DNA of 17,209 bases from an uncultured Methanofollis sp. (GCF_937919355.1 NZ_CALFSA010000077.1:1-17209); one strand, 5' to 3'; shown: positions 5,790 through 14,244, counted from the stretch's first letter. Notes: generated by a model from the letters alone, not told the origin. Translations and numbers: made by a program.

Positions 5790-6697
5790 CCCTCGTTGCG
5801 GCACTCGCCCTCGATCGGATCGTCGGCGACCCGCACACTCCCCTCCACCCGGTCGCCCTCTTCGGCAGGTTTGTTGGGTGGTGGGGTCGGCCGTCTCTCT
5901 ATCCTGCCTCTCTCCAGCGGTTGGCCGGGGTTCTTCTCTGGGCTATTTCCGTCGTACTCTTTGCTCTCCCCTTCTGGCTCTGTGAGCGCTTCGCCCCGGC
6001 CCTTCTCCTCCTCGTCCTCTCGCCCTTCCTCCTCAAGGCGACCTTTGCCTGGCGTTCCCTGGAGGAGCACGCGGGGGCGGTGGAAGCCGCCCTGGCCTCG
6101 GGAAGTCTTGACGAGGGGCGCAGGGCCGCCGGGATGCTCGTCTCCCGCGACACCCGCGGCCTCTCGGCCGAGGAGATCAGGTCGGCGGCGTACGAGTCTG
6201 TGGCGGAGAACCTCTCCGACTCGGTCGTCGCCCCGCTCTTCTGGTTCGCCGTCTTCGCGCCCTTCGGCCTCGGCCTCGGCCTCACCGCGGCGGCAGCATA
6301 CAGGGCTATCAACTGCATGGACGCGATGCTCGGCTATACCGACGGGCGGGCGCGTCTGGGGTGGTGCGCCGCACGGGCCGACGACCTCGCAAACCTCCTC
6401 CCCTCCCGGATCTCGGGGTGTGTCGGCCTGCTCTACTTCGGGCTGCTGGGGAGGTTCCTGCCGGCGTGGCACTGTCTCCTCTCCGACCGCCATAAGAGGC
6501 CGGGCTTCAACGGTGGGTGGCCGATGTCCGTCGTCGCCGGGGGAACGGGCGTGCGGTTCTCGAAGAGAGGGGTCTACCAGATCGGTCCGGGCGAGAGGAG
6601 CCTTGCAGAGGGCGGTGCCGATATCATCGCATCTGTCCGCGGAATAACCCTCATATTCTCGTTTTTCGCGATCATCGCACTATTTTTATGGGCATGA
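5771..6697 (+). CDS. cbiB: Adenosylcobinamide-phosphate synthase (cobalamin biosynthesis)
   Basis: CbiB (CobD in the aerobic pathway) is a membrane enzyme that amidates adenosylcobyric acid with the aminopropanol phosphate arm, giving adenosylcobinamide phosphate. The 308-residue product carries the family landmarks DRIVGDP (15-21), HPVALFGRFVGW (26-37), SVAENLSDSVVAPLFW (143-158) and YRAINCMDAMLGY (177-189). Several hydrophobic helices (about 51-70, 76-92, 150-175, 290-308) fit a multi-pass membrane protein. Methanogens need cobamides for methyl transfer to coenzyme M, so the gene fits the proposed host. It overlaps the upstream gene by 19 bp, suggesting coupled translation. Other cobamide genes are not in the window. 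Confidence 0.93.
   Translation: MVPAALTLVAALALDRIVGDPHTPLHPVALFGRFVGWWGRPSLYPASLQRLAGVLLWAISVVLFALPFWLCERFAPALLLLVLSPFLLKATFAWRSLEEHAGAVEAALASGSLDEGRRAAGMLVSRDTRGLSAEEIRSAAYESVAENLSDSVVAPLFWFAVFAPFGLGLGLTAAAAYRAINCMDAMLGYTDGRARLGWCAARADDLANLLPSRISGCVGLLYFGLLGRFLPAWHCLLSDRHKRPGFNGGWPMSVVAGGTGVRFSKRGVYQIGPGERSLAEGGADIIASVRGITLIFSFFAIIALFLWA
6681..6690 (+). promoter_or_regulatory. Possible TATA box for pdxS inside the cbiB 3' end
   Basis: TATTTTTATG is centred about 33 bp before the pdxS ATG at 6718. It would give a leader of under 10 nt. It lies within the last codons of cbiB, so pdxS-pdxT may have its own promoter besides read-through. Confidence 0.35.
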
Positions 6698-6717
6698 CCA
6701 TCCAATAGATAAGAATA

Positions 6718-7614
6718 ATGAAACTTGAGGAACTGAGGTACGGCACCGAACTCCTGAAGCGGGGCTTTGCGTCCATGCAGAAGGGCGGGGTGATCATGGA
6801 CGTGGTCAACGCCGAGCAGGCGCGGATCGCCGAAGAAGCGGGCGCCGTTGCGGTGATGGCCCTGGAACGTGTCCCTGCGGACATCAGGAAGGCCGGTGGG
6901 GTTGCGCGGATGGCCGACCCCGAGAAGGTCCTCGAGATCATCGATGCCGTCTCCATCCCGGTGATGGGCAAGGTGCGGATCGGGCACTTTGTCGAGGCAC
7001 AGGTCCTTGAAGCGATCGGCGTCGACATGATCGACGAGAGCGAGGTCCTGACCCCGGCCGACGAGGAGTACCACATCGACAAGACGCAGTTCACCGTGCC
7101 GTTCGTCTGCGGCGCCCGGAACCTCGGTGAGGCGATGCGCCGGATCAACGAGGGTGCGGCGATGATCAGGACGAAGGGCGAGGCCGGGACCGGCAACGTC
7201 GTCGAGGCCGTCAGGCACATGCGTGCGATCCAGGGCGAGATCAGGCAGATTGTCGGCATGGACGAGCAGGAACTCCGCGCCCGCGCCCGTGCGATCGAGG
7301 CGCCGTACGAGATCCTTGCCGAGACCGCAAAGAGGGGCCGTCTCCCTGTCGTGAACTTCTCGGCCGGCGGGATCGCCACCCCCTCGGACGCCGCTCTCAT
7401 GATGCAGATGGGTGCGGACGGCGTCTTCGTGGGTTCAGGGATTTTCAAGTCCTCGAACCCGGAGAAGATGGCGAAGGCGGTTGTCGAGGCCGTCCACCAC
7501 TACACCGACGCAAAACTCATCGCCGAAGTGAGCCGCGGCATCGGCGACCCCATGAAGGGCCTTGATGTCCACGAACTGAAAGACGAAGAGAGGCTGCAGG
7601 AGCGTGGCTGGTAA
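6718..7614 (+). CDS. pdxS: Pyridoxal 5'-phosphate synthase, synthase subunit
   Basis: PdxS is the (beta/alpha)8 subunit that builds PLP from ribose 5-phosphate, glyceraldehyde 3-phosphate and ammonia; it assembles into a dodecamer decorated by PdxT. The 298-residue length is standard. Catalytic residues are recognisable: Asp28 in IMDVVN, the two lysines K85 (VMGKVRIGH) and K153 (RTKGEAGTGN), and the phosphate-binding FSAGGIATPSDAA and VFVGSGIF segments. Its end overlaps pdxT by 11 bp, so synthase and glutaminase are coupled. PLP is the cofactor of the aminotransferase at 2247-3407, although the two are not in the same unit. Confidence 0.97.
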   Translation: MKLEELRYGTELLKRGFASMQKGGVIMDVVNAEQARIAEEAGAVAVMALERVPADIRKAGGVARMADPEKVLEIIDAVSIPVMGKVRIGHFVEAQVLEAIGVDMIDESEVLTPADEEYHIDKTQFTVPFVCGARNLGEAMRRINEGAAMIRTKGEAGTGNVVEAVRHMRAIQGEIRQIVGMDEQELRARARAIEAPYEILAETAKRGRLPVVNFSAGGIATPSDAALMMQMGADGVFVGSGIFKSSNPEKMAKAVVEAVHHYTDAKLIAEVSRGIGDPMKGLDVHELKDEERLQERGW

Positions 7615-8173
7615 GAAGGTCGGCGTCCTCGCCCTCCAGGGGGACGTCTCCGAGCATATCAGGGCCTTCGAGGAGGCCCTCGGCGGTGCGGGCGCTGTCG
7701 TCCCTGTCCGCTCGCCGGCAGACCTTGCGGGGTGCGACGCACTCGCCATCCCCGGCGGTGAGTCGACGACGATCTCCCGCCTGATCGACGAGAGCGGTCT
7801 CCGCGAGGCTATCCTCTCTTTCGAGGGCGGGATATTCGCGACCTGCGCCGGCATGGTGCTGGTGGCGACCGGGATCAGCGACACCCGTTTCGCCCCCCTC
7901 GGCCTTGTCGATATCGCGGTGGACAGGAACGCCTTCGGGCGGCAGCGCGACTCCTTCGAGGCCGACCTGCCGGTGAAGGGCCTCGAAGCCCCCTTCCATG
8001 CCGTCTTCATCAGGGCGCCCCTGGCTGTCCGTGCCGGTCAGGGTGTCGAGGTGCTCGCCACCGTGCCGCAGGGGATCGTCGCCGTGCGGCAGGGAAAACA
8101 TATAGTCCTCTCCTTCCATCCTGAACTTGGCGGCGACCTCCGCCTCCACAGGATGTTTCTTGCCGGGCTGTGA
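7604..8173 (+). CDS. pdxT: Pyridoxal 5'-phosphate synthase, glutaminase subunit
   Basis: PdxT hydrolyses glutamine and channels ammonia to PdxS. The 189-residue class I glutamine amidotransferase shows GVLALQGDVSEH near the start, the oxyanion region PGGEST (50-55), the nucleophile Cys81 in FATCAGM, and His172/Glu174 in SFHPEL, completing the triad. Translation starts at GTG 7604 inside the end of pdxS (11-bp overlap, another frame). A hairpin and T-tracts follow the gene. The alternative name SNO/Pdx2 refers to the same family. Confidence 0.96.
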   Translation: MAGKKVGVLALQGDVSEHIRAFEEALGGAGAVVPVRSPADLAGCDALAIPGGESTTISRLIDESGLREAILSFEGGIFATCAGMVLVATGISDTRFAPLGLVDIAVDRNAFGRQRDSFEADLPVKGLEAPFHAVFIRAPLAVRAGQGVEVLATVPQGIVAVRQGKHIVLSFHPELGGDLRLHRMFLAGL

Positions 8174-8180
8174 GGATATC

Positions 8181-8262
8181 GGGGTGTGCGGACAAGGAAG
8201 CACGCCCCGGCTGTCCGCGTGAATGTGTGGCTCTGGGGTCGAAAACTTTTTGTCAATTTTTT
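8181..8262 (+). terminator. Hairpin and T-tracts after pdxT
   Basis: GGGGTGTGC (8181-8189) pairs with GCACGCCCC (8200-8208) over 9 bp with one G-T wobble and a 10-base loop. A competing longer-range pairing GCGGACA/TGTCCGC (8188-8194, 8212-8218) overlaps it. T-runs at 8247-8251 and 8257-8262 follow. This is the probable end of the pdxS-pdxT unit. The T-runs lie about 40 bases from the stem, so the T-tracts alone may do the work. Confidence 0.5.
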
Positions 8263-8334
8263 CACGTAAGAAAATGTTCTATGGGCTCATTCGATCCCTT
8301 GCTGGTGCGTAATGTTTATTAATGGATTCAGGAG

Positions 8335-8345
8335 ATAAATTTATG
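8335..8345 (+). promoter_or_regulatory. TATA-like element for the gene at 8378
   Basis: ATAAATTTATG sits about 38 bp before the ATG at 8378. Transcription would start near 8365 with a leader of about 13 nt. The surrounding 8240-8375 stretch is clearly more AT-rich than the flanking genes. Confidence 0.4.
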
Positions 8346-8377
8346 TTCTCTTATGTGTTCTATTCCCTGATCACTTC

Positions 8378-8950
8378 ATGGACGCAAGGGCTGGGATAAT
8401 ACCGATAAATTTCATCAAAGACATCTTCAATACAGGGGATATGGCCTCTCTCCCCGTGATTGACATCATCGCCTTCGAAGGGTATGGTTCGCTGATCAAC
8501 CTGGGGAGGGGTTATCCCGGCGGGAGATACTCGACTGAAAAGGTCTGCATAAGATCAGAATACCGGGGGAAAGTCTCGTACTTCCGCCTTGACTGGATAT
8601 GGGCCGGAGGTCTTTATGGGTCGAGGTTCATCGGACCTACCGGGACATGGGAGGGGGGCGACTTCATCATAGAGGACGCTGATGTCAGTCGCTCTCCCTC
8701 CCGCGGAGCATCTGGAGATGTGGAGGTCAGAGACCTCTTCGACGCCGCCCGGTCCCGGCGGCACTGCTGTGCCCTGAAGGCGGTGCCGAGAGGTGACGAC
8801 CTGGTCCTCAGGTTTACCTATGCAGAACAGCAGGACCCTGTTCAGGGCCCGACATTACAGACGACGATATGCTGCCGGAGAGATGACCCGGTGATGATCA
8901 AGGTGAATGACGCCCGCCAGAGCCTGGTTCCCTCCCTCACTTCGCCGTGA
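8378..8950 (+). CDS. Hypothetical protein, unknown function
   Basis: I do not recognise this 190-residue protein. It has no signal peptide or membrane segment. The first half is hydrophobic and aromatic, with glycine-rich turns (FEGYGSLINLGRGYPGGRYS, LDWIWAGGLYGSRFIGPTG), and suggests a beta-sandwich. The second half is charged, with two Cys-Cys pairs (RHCCALK and TICCRRD) and no recognisable metal site. It has its own TATA-like element and no Shine-Dalgarno. Its last 14 bp overlap the 3' end of the four-PAS kinase on the opposite strand, so the two are convergent. The frame is long and its third positions are GC-rich like the neighbouring genes, which supports a real gene; a product role cannot be given. 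Confidence 0.6.
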   Translation: MDARAGIIPINFIKDIFNTGDMASLPVIDIIAFEGYGSLINLGRGYPGGRYSTEKVCIRSEYRGKVSYFRLDWIWAGGLYGSRFIGPTGTWEGGDFIIEDADVSRSPSRGASGDVEVRDLFDAARSRRHCCALKAVPRGDDLVLRFTYAEQQDPVQGPTLQTTICCRRDDPVMIKVNDARQSLVPSLTSP

Positions 8951-11423
8951 GGGATGTGCGGTCCTCGCTCCCCTCGTTTACGGTGTCCGGCGGTGCGTAC
9001 GGGAAGGTGACGGAAAAAAGCGTCCCTCTCCCTGATGTGAAACTGAGAGTCCCCCCGATCTGATCGGAGAGCGCCGACACCAGGCGCAACCCGAGTGTCC
9101 CCTCGCTGTCGGGAGAGAACACGTCGGGCAGTCCGGCCCCGTCGTCCTCCACACGGAGGCAGAGTCTCCCTCCGGTCTCCCGCCGCAGACCGACCCGCAC
9201 CCTGCCCCGGTCGCGCCCGGCAAAGGCGTGTTTGAAGGCGTTCGTGACGAGTTCATTGACAATCAGGCCGCAGGGGATGGCCGTGTCCATGTCGAGGACA
9301 ACATCGTCGATTGCGGTCTCAACCCCGATCCCCGGTCCCGGGGAGAACGATCTCCTGATCTCGGAGCAGAGGGTTGTGATGTAGGGCCCGGCGCGGATGG
9401 AGGCGAGGCTCTCTGACTGGTAGAGGTTCTCGTGGACGAGGGCCATGGCGGTGATCCTGCTCTCGCTTGCCTGCAGGCACCCGGCAAACTCACTGTCCGG
9501 GACAGTCGCGGCCTGGAGGGAGAGGAGGCTTGCGACCTGCTGCATGTTGTTCTTGACCCGGTGGTGGATCTCCTTGAGGAGCGCCTCCTTTTCCCGGAGA
9601 GATCCTTTCAGTTCCTTCTCGTACTCTTTCTGGACCGTGACGTCGACGAAGGATATGATACTCCTCTCCGTGCCGGGTATGACCGAGGCGGTGACGATGA
9701 TGTCGCGGCATTTCCCGTGTGCGTCGGTAAATGTGGAGATATAGGACTGCGGTGCATTCCCGTCTCCTGTATACCTCTTCCTGTGGTAGTCGAGCATCTT
9801 CTGGCGCTCCCTCGCGGGGATGAAATGCTCCCACGGGACCTTTCCCTCGATCTCGTCCCTGGAGATCCCTGAGAGGGCGACGAACCCCGAGTTTGCAAGG
9901 GAGATGGTCAGGTCCTTCTCGACGATCGCCATCGGGGCCGCCGACGCCTCGAAGATCGTCCGGTACAGTACCTCTGACCGCCTGAGTTCCTCCTCCATCC
10001 TTCTCTTTTCAGTGATGTCCCTGAGGACGAACTGGGTGGCGGGACGCCCCTCGTGGGTGACCGGGACCATCGTCGCCTCCGCGTAGACGGTTCCGCCGTC
10101 GGCCCTGCAGAGCCTGATCTCCTGGAAGTACGAGGACCAGACGCCCGTCTGGGTCTTGGTGAGTTCCTCGCGCACAGTTGCCCGTGAGTCCGGGTGGATA
10201 AAGGGCCAGAAGGGCATCTGTCCGCTCCCGGTCCGGTCACCGATCCCGAGGACGCGGAGGGCGGCGGCATTCAGGTAAACGATCTGCCCGTTGCAGTAGA
10301 TCCCGATCGATTCGGGTGCGATGGCGACGAGACTTTCGTAGCGCCCTTCGCTCTCTTCAAGTGCCCTGGCGGTCTGCCTCTGGCGGGTGACATCCTCCCC
10401 TGAAGCAAGGACGGAGAATATCGCCCCTTTATCGTCCCTGATAGGCTGGATCGTCCATGCGATCTGCCTCTCCTCTCCCGTCCTCGTCAGCACCGGGTTC
10501 TCAAAAGGAAAGGCCGTGTCCCTCTCGCCGCGCAGGACGGCGGTGCATACCGCGACCACGCGCGTCTTCACCCGTGTGGGGAGGTAGGTCCCGGTCCAGT
10601 CCTGCCCGACGATCTCGTCTTCCGGGTACCCGAGGATAGTGCATCCCTTGCGGTTGATCGCCCTGACACGCATTTCATTGTCGAGGACGAGGAGGATCAC
10701 ACCCGCGACGTCCAGGTACTCCCGTGTCCGCGCCCTCTCCTCCTCCCTCTCCCTTTCTGCCTGTATCCTCTGGCTGATGTCGACGACCGTACAGACTGCC
10801 CGGTCCTCTGGTCCGGGCGCTGCCGAGAGGAAGACCGGGATATGCCGACCGTCCCGCGCGATGAGTTCGGTCTCGATGCCGTTTTTCGTCTCGCCGGAAA
10901 AACGGGCGGCCCCTCCTCCCGGCCAGATATTGCTCAGACTCTCCGGCCTCTCCCCCTCTCCGTAGCCGAGCAGGGAGAGAAAGCGATCATTCTCCCCGGA
11001 GATCTTTCCGTCCTTCGAGAGGAGGAAGATCCCGGCGGAGGAGGCGTCGTAGATGCCGCGGAGGTTGGTCTCCTTCTCGTTCACCTGCCACGCGAGGATC
11101 GCGGTGAGTGTCCCGATCCCGACGAGGAGGACGGTGTTGACAAGTACTTCGGCGAAGTCGGTCCTGTCCGGTATGATGAGTGCATACAGGCCGAGATAGG
11201 CGAAACCGGTGGCGAGGGCCGAGAGGATGCCACAGCGCGGGTAACGGTAGGCGATGAGGATGACCGGGACGTAGAGGACTGCCGACATGACCCTGGTGAC
11301 GCCGATGGAGAATGCATACGCAACGATGCAAAAACAGACGAGAGTAAAAAAAGCGAGTAATAAGGTACAGACGTGGAGGCCTGGCCTGCAGTATTCTGAA
11401 CCTTTCCACTCTGTTCTCTGCAT
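8937..11423 (-). CDS. Membrane sensor histidine kinase, 4 TM + 4 PAS + HisKA_2 + HATPase
   Basis: The 828-residue kinase begins with four predicted membrane segments (about 17-40, 45-61, 65-84, 91-113) with short loops, a MASE-like sensor module. Four PAS domains follow (about 120-220, 233-350, 360-475, 483-600), linked by short coiled stretches (e.g. REREEERARTREY). The HisKA_2 box has EIHHRVKNNMQQVASLL (phospho-acceptor H621, or the adjacent H620). The ATP-binding domain (about 715-815) shows the N-box NELVTNAFKHAF, then DDGAGLP and GLRLVSALSDQIGG. It phosphorylates a response regulator not identified here; the stand-alone receiver at 15562 is a candidate. The gene lies 58 bp downstream of cheW1 on the same strand, so it may be read from the MCP1 promoter. 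Confidence 0.93.
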   Translation of the reverse strand: MQRTEWKGSEYCRPGLHVCTLLLAFFTLVCFCIVAYAFSIGVTRVMSAVLYVPVILIAYRYPRCGILSALATGFAYLGLYALIIPDRTDFAEVLVNTVLLVGIGTLTAILAWQVNEKETNLRGIYDASSAGIFLLSKDGKISGENDRFLSLLGYGEGERPESLSNIWPGGGAARFSGETKNGIETELIARDGRHIPVFLSAAPGPEDRAVCTVVDISQRIQAEREREEERARTREYLDVAGVILLVLDNEMRVRAINRKGCTILGYPEDEIVGQDWTGTYLPTRVKTRVVAVCTAVLRGERDTAFPFENPVLTRTGEERQIAWTIQPIRDDKGAIFSVLASGEDVTRQRQTARALEESEGRYESLVAIAPESIGIYCNGQIVYLNAAALRVLGIGDRTGSGQMPFWPFIHPDSRATVREELTKTQTGVWSSYFQEIRLCRADGGTVYAEATMVPVTHEGRPATQFVLRDITEKRRMEEELRRSEVLYRTIFEASAAPMAIVEKDLTISLANSGFVALSGISRDEIEGKVPWEHFIPARERQKMLDYHRKRYTGDGNAPQSYISTFTDAHGKCRDIIVTASVIPGTERSIISFVDVTVQKEYEKELKGSLREKEALLKEIHHRVKNNMQQVASLLSLQAATVPDSEFAGCLQASESRITAMALVHENLYQSESLASIRAGPYITTLCSEIRRSFSPGPGIGVETAIDDVVLDMDTAIPCGLIVNELVTNAFKHAFAGRDRGRVRVGLRRETGGRLCLRVEDDGAGLPDVFSPDSEGTLGLRLVSALSDQIGGTLSFTSGRGTLFSVTFPYAPPDTVNEGSEDRTSLTAK

Positions 11424-11474
11424 TCCCCCGTATTGTACGGGTGGGTAGGGGTAATACGTTTCTATTCCCGCTTT

Positions 11475-11489
11475 CCGGCTTTCAGCCGG
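11475..11489 (-). other. Stem-loop spanning the cheW1 stop codon
   Basis: CCGGCT (11475-11480) and AGCCGG (11484-11489) form a 6-bp perfect stem with a 3-base loop in which the cheW1 stop codon begins. No T-run follows on the minus strand. It may be an attenuation, processing or mRNA-stability element between cheW1 and the kinase gene. Confidence 0.5.
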
Positions 11490-11946
11490 TCAGGTTGGAG
11501 AGGATCTTCTGGAGGTCGATCCAGATGATCAGGTCCTGGTTCTGGGTCTTCCCCCCTTTCTCGTCCGCTTTCATCCTGATGATCCCCTTGACATATGCTT
11601 CCTTCGCGAGGGTGTCGTCCATCTGGACGATGTCGTCTTTCCCGACCCGGAGCACCGAGTGGACATCGTCGACGATGATCCCGGTGTTCGAGCCGTTTGC
11701 CGCTTCGGGGACGAGGACGATGATCTTCCGTGTGGCGTTCTCGTCTCTCTCCGCAAGGCCGAGGAGCCTGTTGAGGTTGAGGATGGTGGTGATCTCGCCC
11801 CTCAGGTTGATGATCCCGGCGATGTGGGCCGCCGCACGCGGCACCGGCGTGATCGGGATCATCTCGACGATCTCCCGTGCGAGGCTGATATCGAGGGCAT
11901 AATGGGTGCCCCCGATCTCAAACTCGACGACGTCTATGACCTCCAT
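11482..11946 (-). CDS. cheW: CheW-type chemotaxis coupling protein 1
   Basis: CheW links methyl-accepting receptors to the kinase CheA. The 154-residue single-domain protein starts directly with strand VVEFEIGGTHYALDI, followed by REIVEMIPITPVPRA, the family signature GIINLRGEITTILNLNRLLGL (about 44-64), and the second lobe IIVLVPE...GIIVDDVHSVLRV. It ends in DLIIWIDLQKIL. It begins 4 bp after MCP1 stops, with AAGGTG in the end of MCP1 as Shine-Dalgarno, so receptor and coupler are cotranslated. It is closely similar to CheW2 at 15952-16422. No cheA is visible, so the kinase partner must be encoded elsewhere. Confidence 0.95.
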   Translation of the reverse strand: MEVIDVVEFEIGGTHYALDISLAREIVEMIPITPVPRAAAHIAGIINLRGEITTILNLNRLLGLAERDENATRKIIVLVPEAANGSNTGIIVDDVHSVLRVGKDDIVQMDDTLAKEAYVKGIIRMKADEKGGKTQNQDLIIWIDLQKILSNLTG

Positions 11947-11950
11947 GTGC

Positions 11951-14101
11951 TTACACCTTGAACTGGTTCATCGTGTCCTTCAGCTCCCCTGCCATGGAGT
12001 TGAGCTGGTGGGTGACGCTCCCTATCTCCTCTGTCGAGGCGCTTGCCTCCTCGGCGAGGGCCGCAAGGTCGCTCACCTGCTTCATCGTCTCCTGGGTCAG
12101 CCTGGTGCCGTTGTCGACGGTCTGGACAATGGCGTTGCTCGTGTTCGCCTGGTCGCCGATGGCCTTTGCGATCTCGCTCATGTCGTGGGTGACCTCGCTT
12201 GCGCCGTCGACGATCTTGTTGAGGGCGAGGATGGCGTTGTTGACGCTCTCGACGCTGGATGCGATCTCGGTGTTGGCCGAGGTGATCGCGGTTGCGGTCT
12301 TCTCGCTCTTTGCCTGGATGGCGGTGATGAGGTTCTCGATGTCGTTCGTCGCCTTCTTCGACTCGCCTGCGAGGTTCCGCACCTCGCCCGCGACGACGGC
12401 GAAGCCGCGGCCGTGTTCCCCTGCCCGTGCCGCCTCGATCGCGGCGTTGAGGGCCAGGAGGTTTGTCTGGTTCGAGATGTCTGTGATGAGTTTGACGATC
12501 TTGTTGATCTCCCGCATCTCCTGGGTCAGTTCGGTGATGTCCTTCACGCTCTCCCGTGCGATCTTCTCGACGGAGGTGATCTTCGTGTTGGCGTCTTTGC
12601 CGAGGTTCTCAGCGTCTTTGCCCATATTTGCGACGTTTTCGGCCCTCTCCAGGACTTCCTGCGAGGTGCTCGCCATCTCCTCGTTCGAGGCCGAGAGGTC
12701 GCTGATGCGGTGGCTGATCTCTTCCATCTGGGAGAGGAGGTCACGGTTGAGGTCGGCGCACTTCTGGCTCGTGATCGCAACCTGTTCGGCGGCCTTTGCG
12801 ATCTCGTCCGCACCCTTGCTGGCGTCGGAGACACCCGACTCCACCTGCTCGGTCGCCTTCTTGATCTGCGTGACGACGGCGGAGGTCTTGTTGGCCATGT
12901 TGTTCAGGGAGTCCTTGAACTTCTGGAAGTCGCCGGCGACGGCGATCTCGTCGGAGAACCGGACGGTGTAGTCGCCCACGGCGAACTGGCCTGAGACACG
13001 CATCGCCTCGTTGACCGGTTCGACGACGGCGTCCATCAACTGGTTGACCCCGTCGATGACTTTTGCGAAATCCCCTGCGTGCTTCGAGGCGTCGGCACGG
13101 GTGGACAACTTCCCATCCCTGCCGGCCTTTGCAAGTTTGTTCGCATCGTTCACGAGTTTCTGGATCGCTTCCATCATGGCGATGAAGGCCGGGATCACCT
13201 GGTCGTTCTCAGAACGCCGTCCGACACGCTTGAAGTCTTCCAGGTTTTTCAGGTCGCCCCGGCTGATATTGCTCGCGGTCTCCTGCAGGTGGAGGAAGCG
13301 GTCCAGGACGGTGTTGATTGCCGTGGCCATCTCGGCGTAGATGCCCTCGTAGTGCCCTTCGACTTTCCGGGTGTAGTCGTTCTGTGCAGCCCTCTGGAGG
13401 ACGGCATTACCTTCTTTCAGGGCGTTGAGTTCGTCGACGCACTCATTGACGCTGTCGATGAGGTCTTTCAACTCTCCTCTGTAGTCGCCCGTGACCTTCT
13501 GCGGGATCTTGCCCTTCCCGATCTGCTGGACGGCGTTCATGGTCTGTTCCAGGGGTACAACGATCGCGTCGAGGAGGGCGTTGACGCTCTTTGCGATCTC
13601 CAGGAAGTCGCCGTCGGCGTCGAGGCTGGCGCGGGCGGAGAGTTTTCCGTTCCGCGCTTCCTCGCCGACATGGAGGAGGTCCTGCACGGTCCGCTTCTGG
13701 GCGGTGATGTCGGGGAAGTACTCGACCGCGCCGATTATCTGACCGTTTTCGTCACGGGAGGCCGCGCCGGTGCAGTCGATCCACCGGCCGTCGCGGAGAC
13801 GGATCTCGGCATTGCTTGCCTTGCCCGTTTCCATCGCCACACGGCAGGGGCAGTCTTTTGATTTACAGATGTCGGCCTTGTAGAGGTCGTAGCAGTGCTT
13901 CCCGAGGCACTCGTCCACCTTCATCCCGATCGTGGCTGCTGCGGCCTCATTAATGAAGAGGACCCTGTAGTCCCTGTCGATGATATGGAGGGGGGTGGGA
14001 ATGAGGTCTATCCCCCGGAGGACTACCTCTGCCTGCTGTTCCTCCGCGTTGTCTATCCCCTGCTCTGCGTCCTGTGCCTGTGCCTTATCCTGTGATTTCA
14101 T
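11951..14101 (-). CDS. Soluble methyl-accepting chemotaxis protein (MCP1), PAS + HAMP-like repeats
   Basis: This 716-residue receptor has no membrane segment and should act in the cytoplasm. A short charged N-terminus leads into a PAS domain (about 28-138) with an unusual cysteine cluster (C65, C70, C79, C84, C86, C110). HAMP-like repeats follow (about 140-230, 230-315 and 325-415), marked by recurring GKLSARA/GKLSTRA and NALLDAIVVPL/NQLMDAVVEPV segments. The long coiled-coil signalling domain (about 420-716) has the hairpin tip NQTNLLALNAAIEAARAGE and GRGFAVVAGEVRNLA. ATG 14101 is chosen because GGAG (14112-14115) lies about 10 bp upstream. The frame is open to a TTG at 14251, but the extra 50 residues are low-complexity and unlike a receptor. 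It forms a unit with cheW1. Confidence 0.93.
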   Translation of the reverse strand: MKSQDKAQAQDAEQGIDNAEEQQAEVVLRGIDLIPTPLHIIDRDYRVLFINEAAAATIGMKVDECLGKHCYDLYKADICKSKDCPCRVAMETGKASNAEIRLRDGRWIDCTGAASRDENGQIIGAVEYFPDITAQKRTVQDLLHVGEEARNGKLSARASLDADGDFLEIAKSVNALLDAIVVPLEQTMNAVQQIGKGKIPQKVTGDYRGELKDLIDSVNECVDELNALKEGNAVLQRAAQNDYTRKVEGHYEGIYAEMATAINTVLDRFLHLQETASNISRGDLKNLEDFKRVGRRSENDQVIPAFIAMMEAIQKLVNDANKLAKAGRDGKLSTRADASKHAGDFAKVIDGVNQLMDAVVEPVNEAMRVSGQFAVGDYTVRFSDEIAVAGDFQKFKDSLNNMANKTSAVVTQIKKATEQVESGVSDASKGADEIAKAAEQVAITSQKCADLNRDLLSQMEEISHRISDLSASNEEMASTSQEVLERAENVANMGKDAENLGKDANTKITSVEKIARESVKDITELTQEMREINKIVKLITDISNQTNLLALNAAIEAARAGEHGRGFAVVAGEVRNLAGESKKATNDIENLITAIQAKSEKTATAITSANTEIASSVESVNNAILALNKIVDGASEVTHDMSEIAKAIGDQANTSNAIVQTVDNGTRLTQETMKQVSDLAALAEEASASTEEIGSVTHQLNSMAGELKDTMNQFKV
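12192..12511 (-). repeat. 320-bp exact duplicate, copy in MCP1
   Basis: Bases 12192-12511 are identical to 16677-16996 (constant offset 4485) by direct reading. The tract covers the receptor hairpin tip and adjacent helices. Sequence on both sides diverges, including at synonymous sites. Confidence 0.93.
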
Positions 14102-14220
14102 GGTCTCTCTTCTCCCTGGTGTTCTGCGGCATCTGCGGCAGGGGATTGGTCTTCCGGAAGGCAGTTGGTCTGTGCCTGCCGCCGGCGTCCGGGCCCCTGA
14201 CGCACCTGACGTTCCCATCT

Positions 14221-14244
14221 GCCTGTCAGTATTGATAGGCAGTT
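14221..14244. promoter_or_regulatory. Near-palindromic operator candidate, site 1
   Basis: GCCTGTCAGTATTGATAGGC (14221-14240) is a 20-bp palindrome with only two G-T type mismatches. Its right part with the next bases, CAGTATTGATAGGCAGTT (14227-14244), recurs exactly 70 bp away. It lies between the start of MCP1 and that of the winged-helix kinase, near the expected MCP1 transcription start. Confidence 0.75.

Noticed and set aside
11906..12994. Long plus-strand frame (362 codons) opposite MCP1
   Set aside because: It is antisense to a clear receptor gene; the repetitive Leu/Asp/Val/Gly composition is the mirror of the coiled-coil codons, and no start signal is evident.
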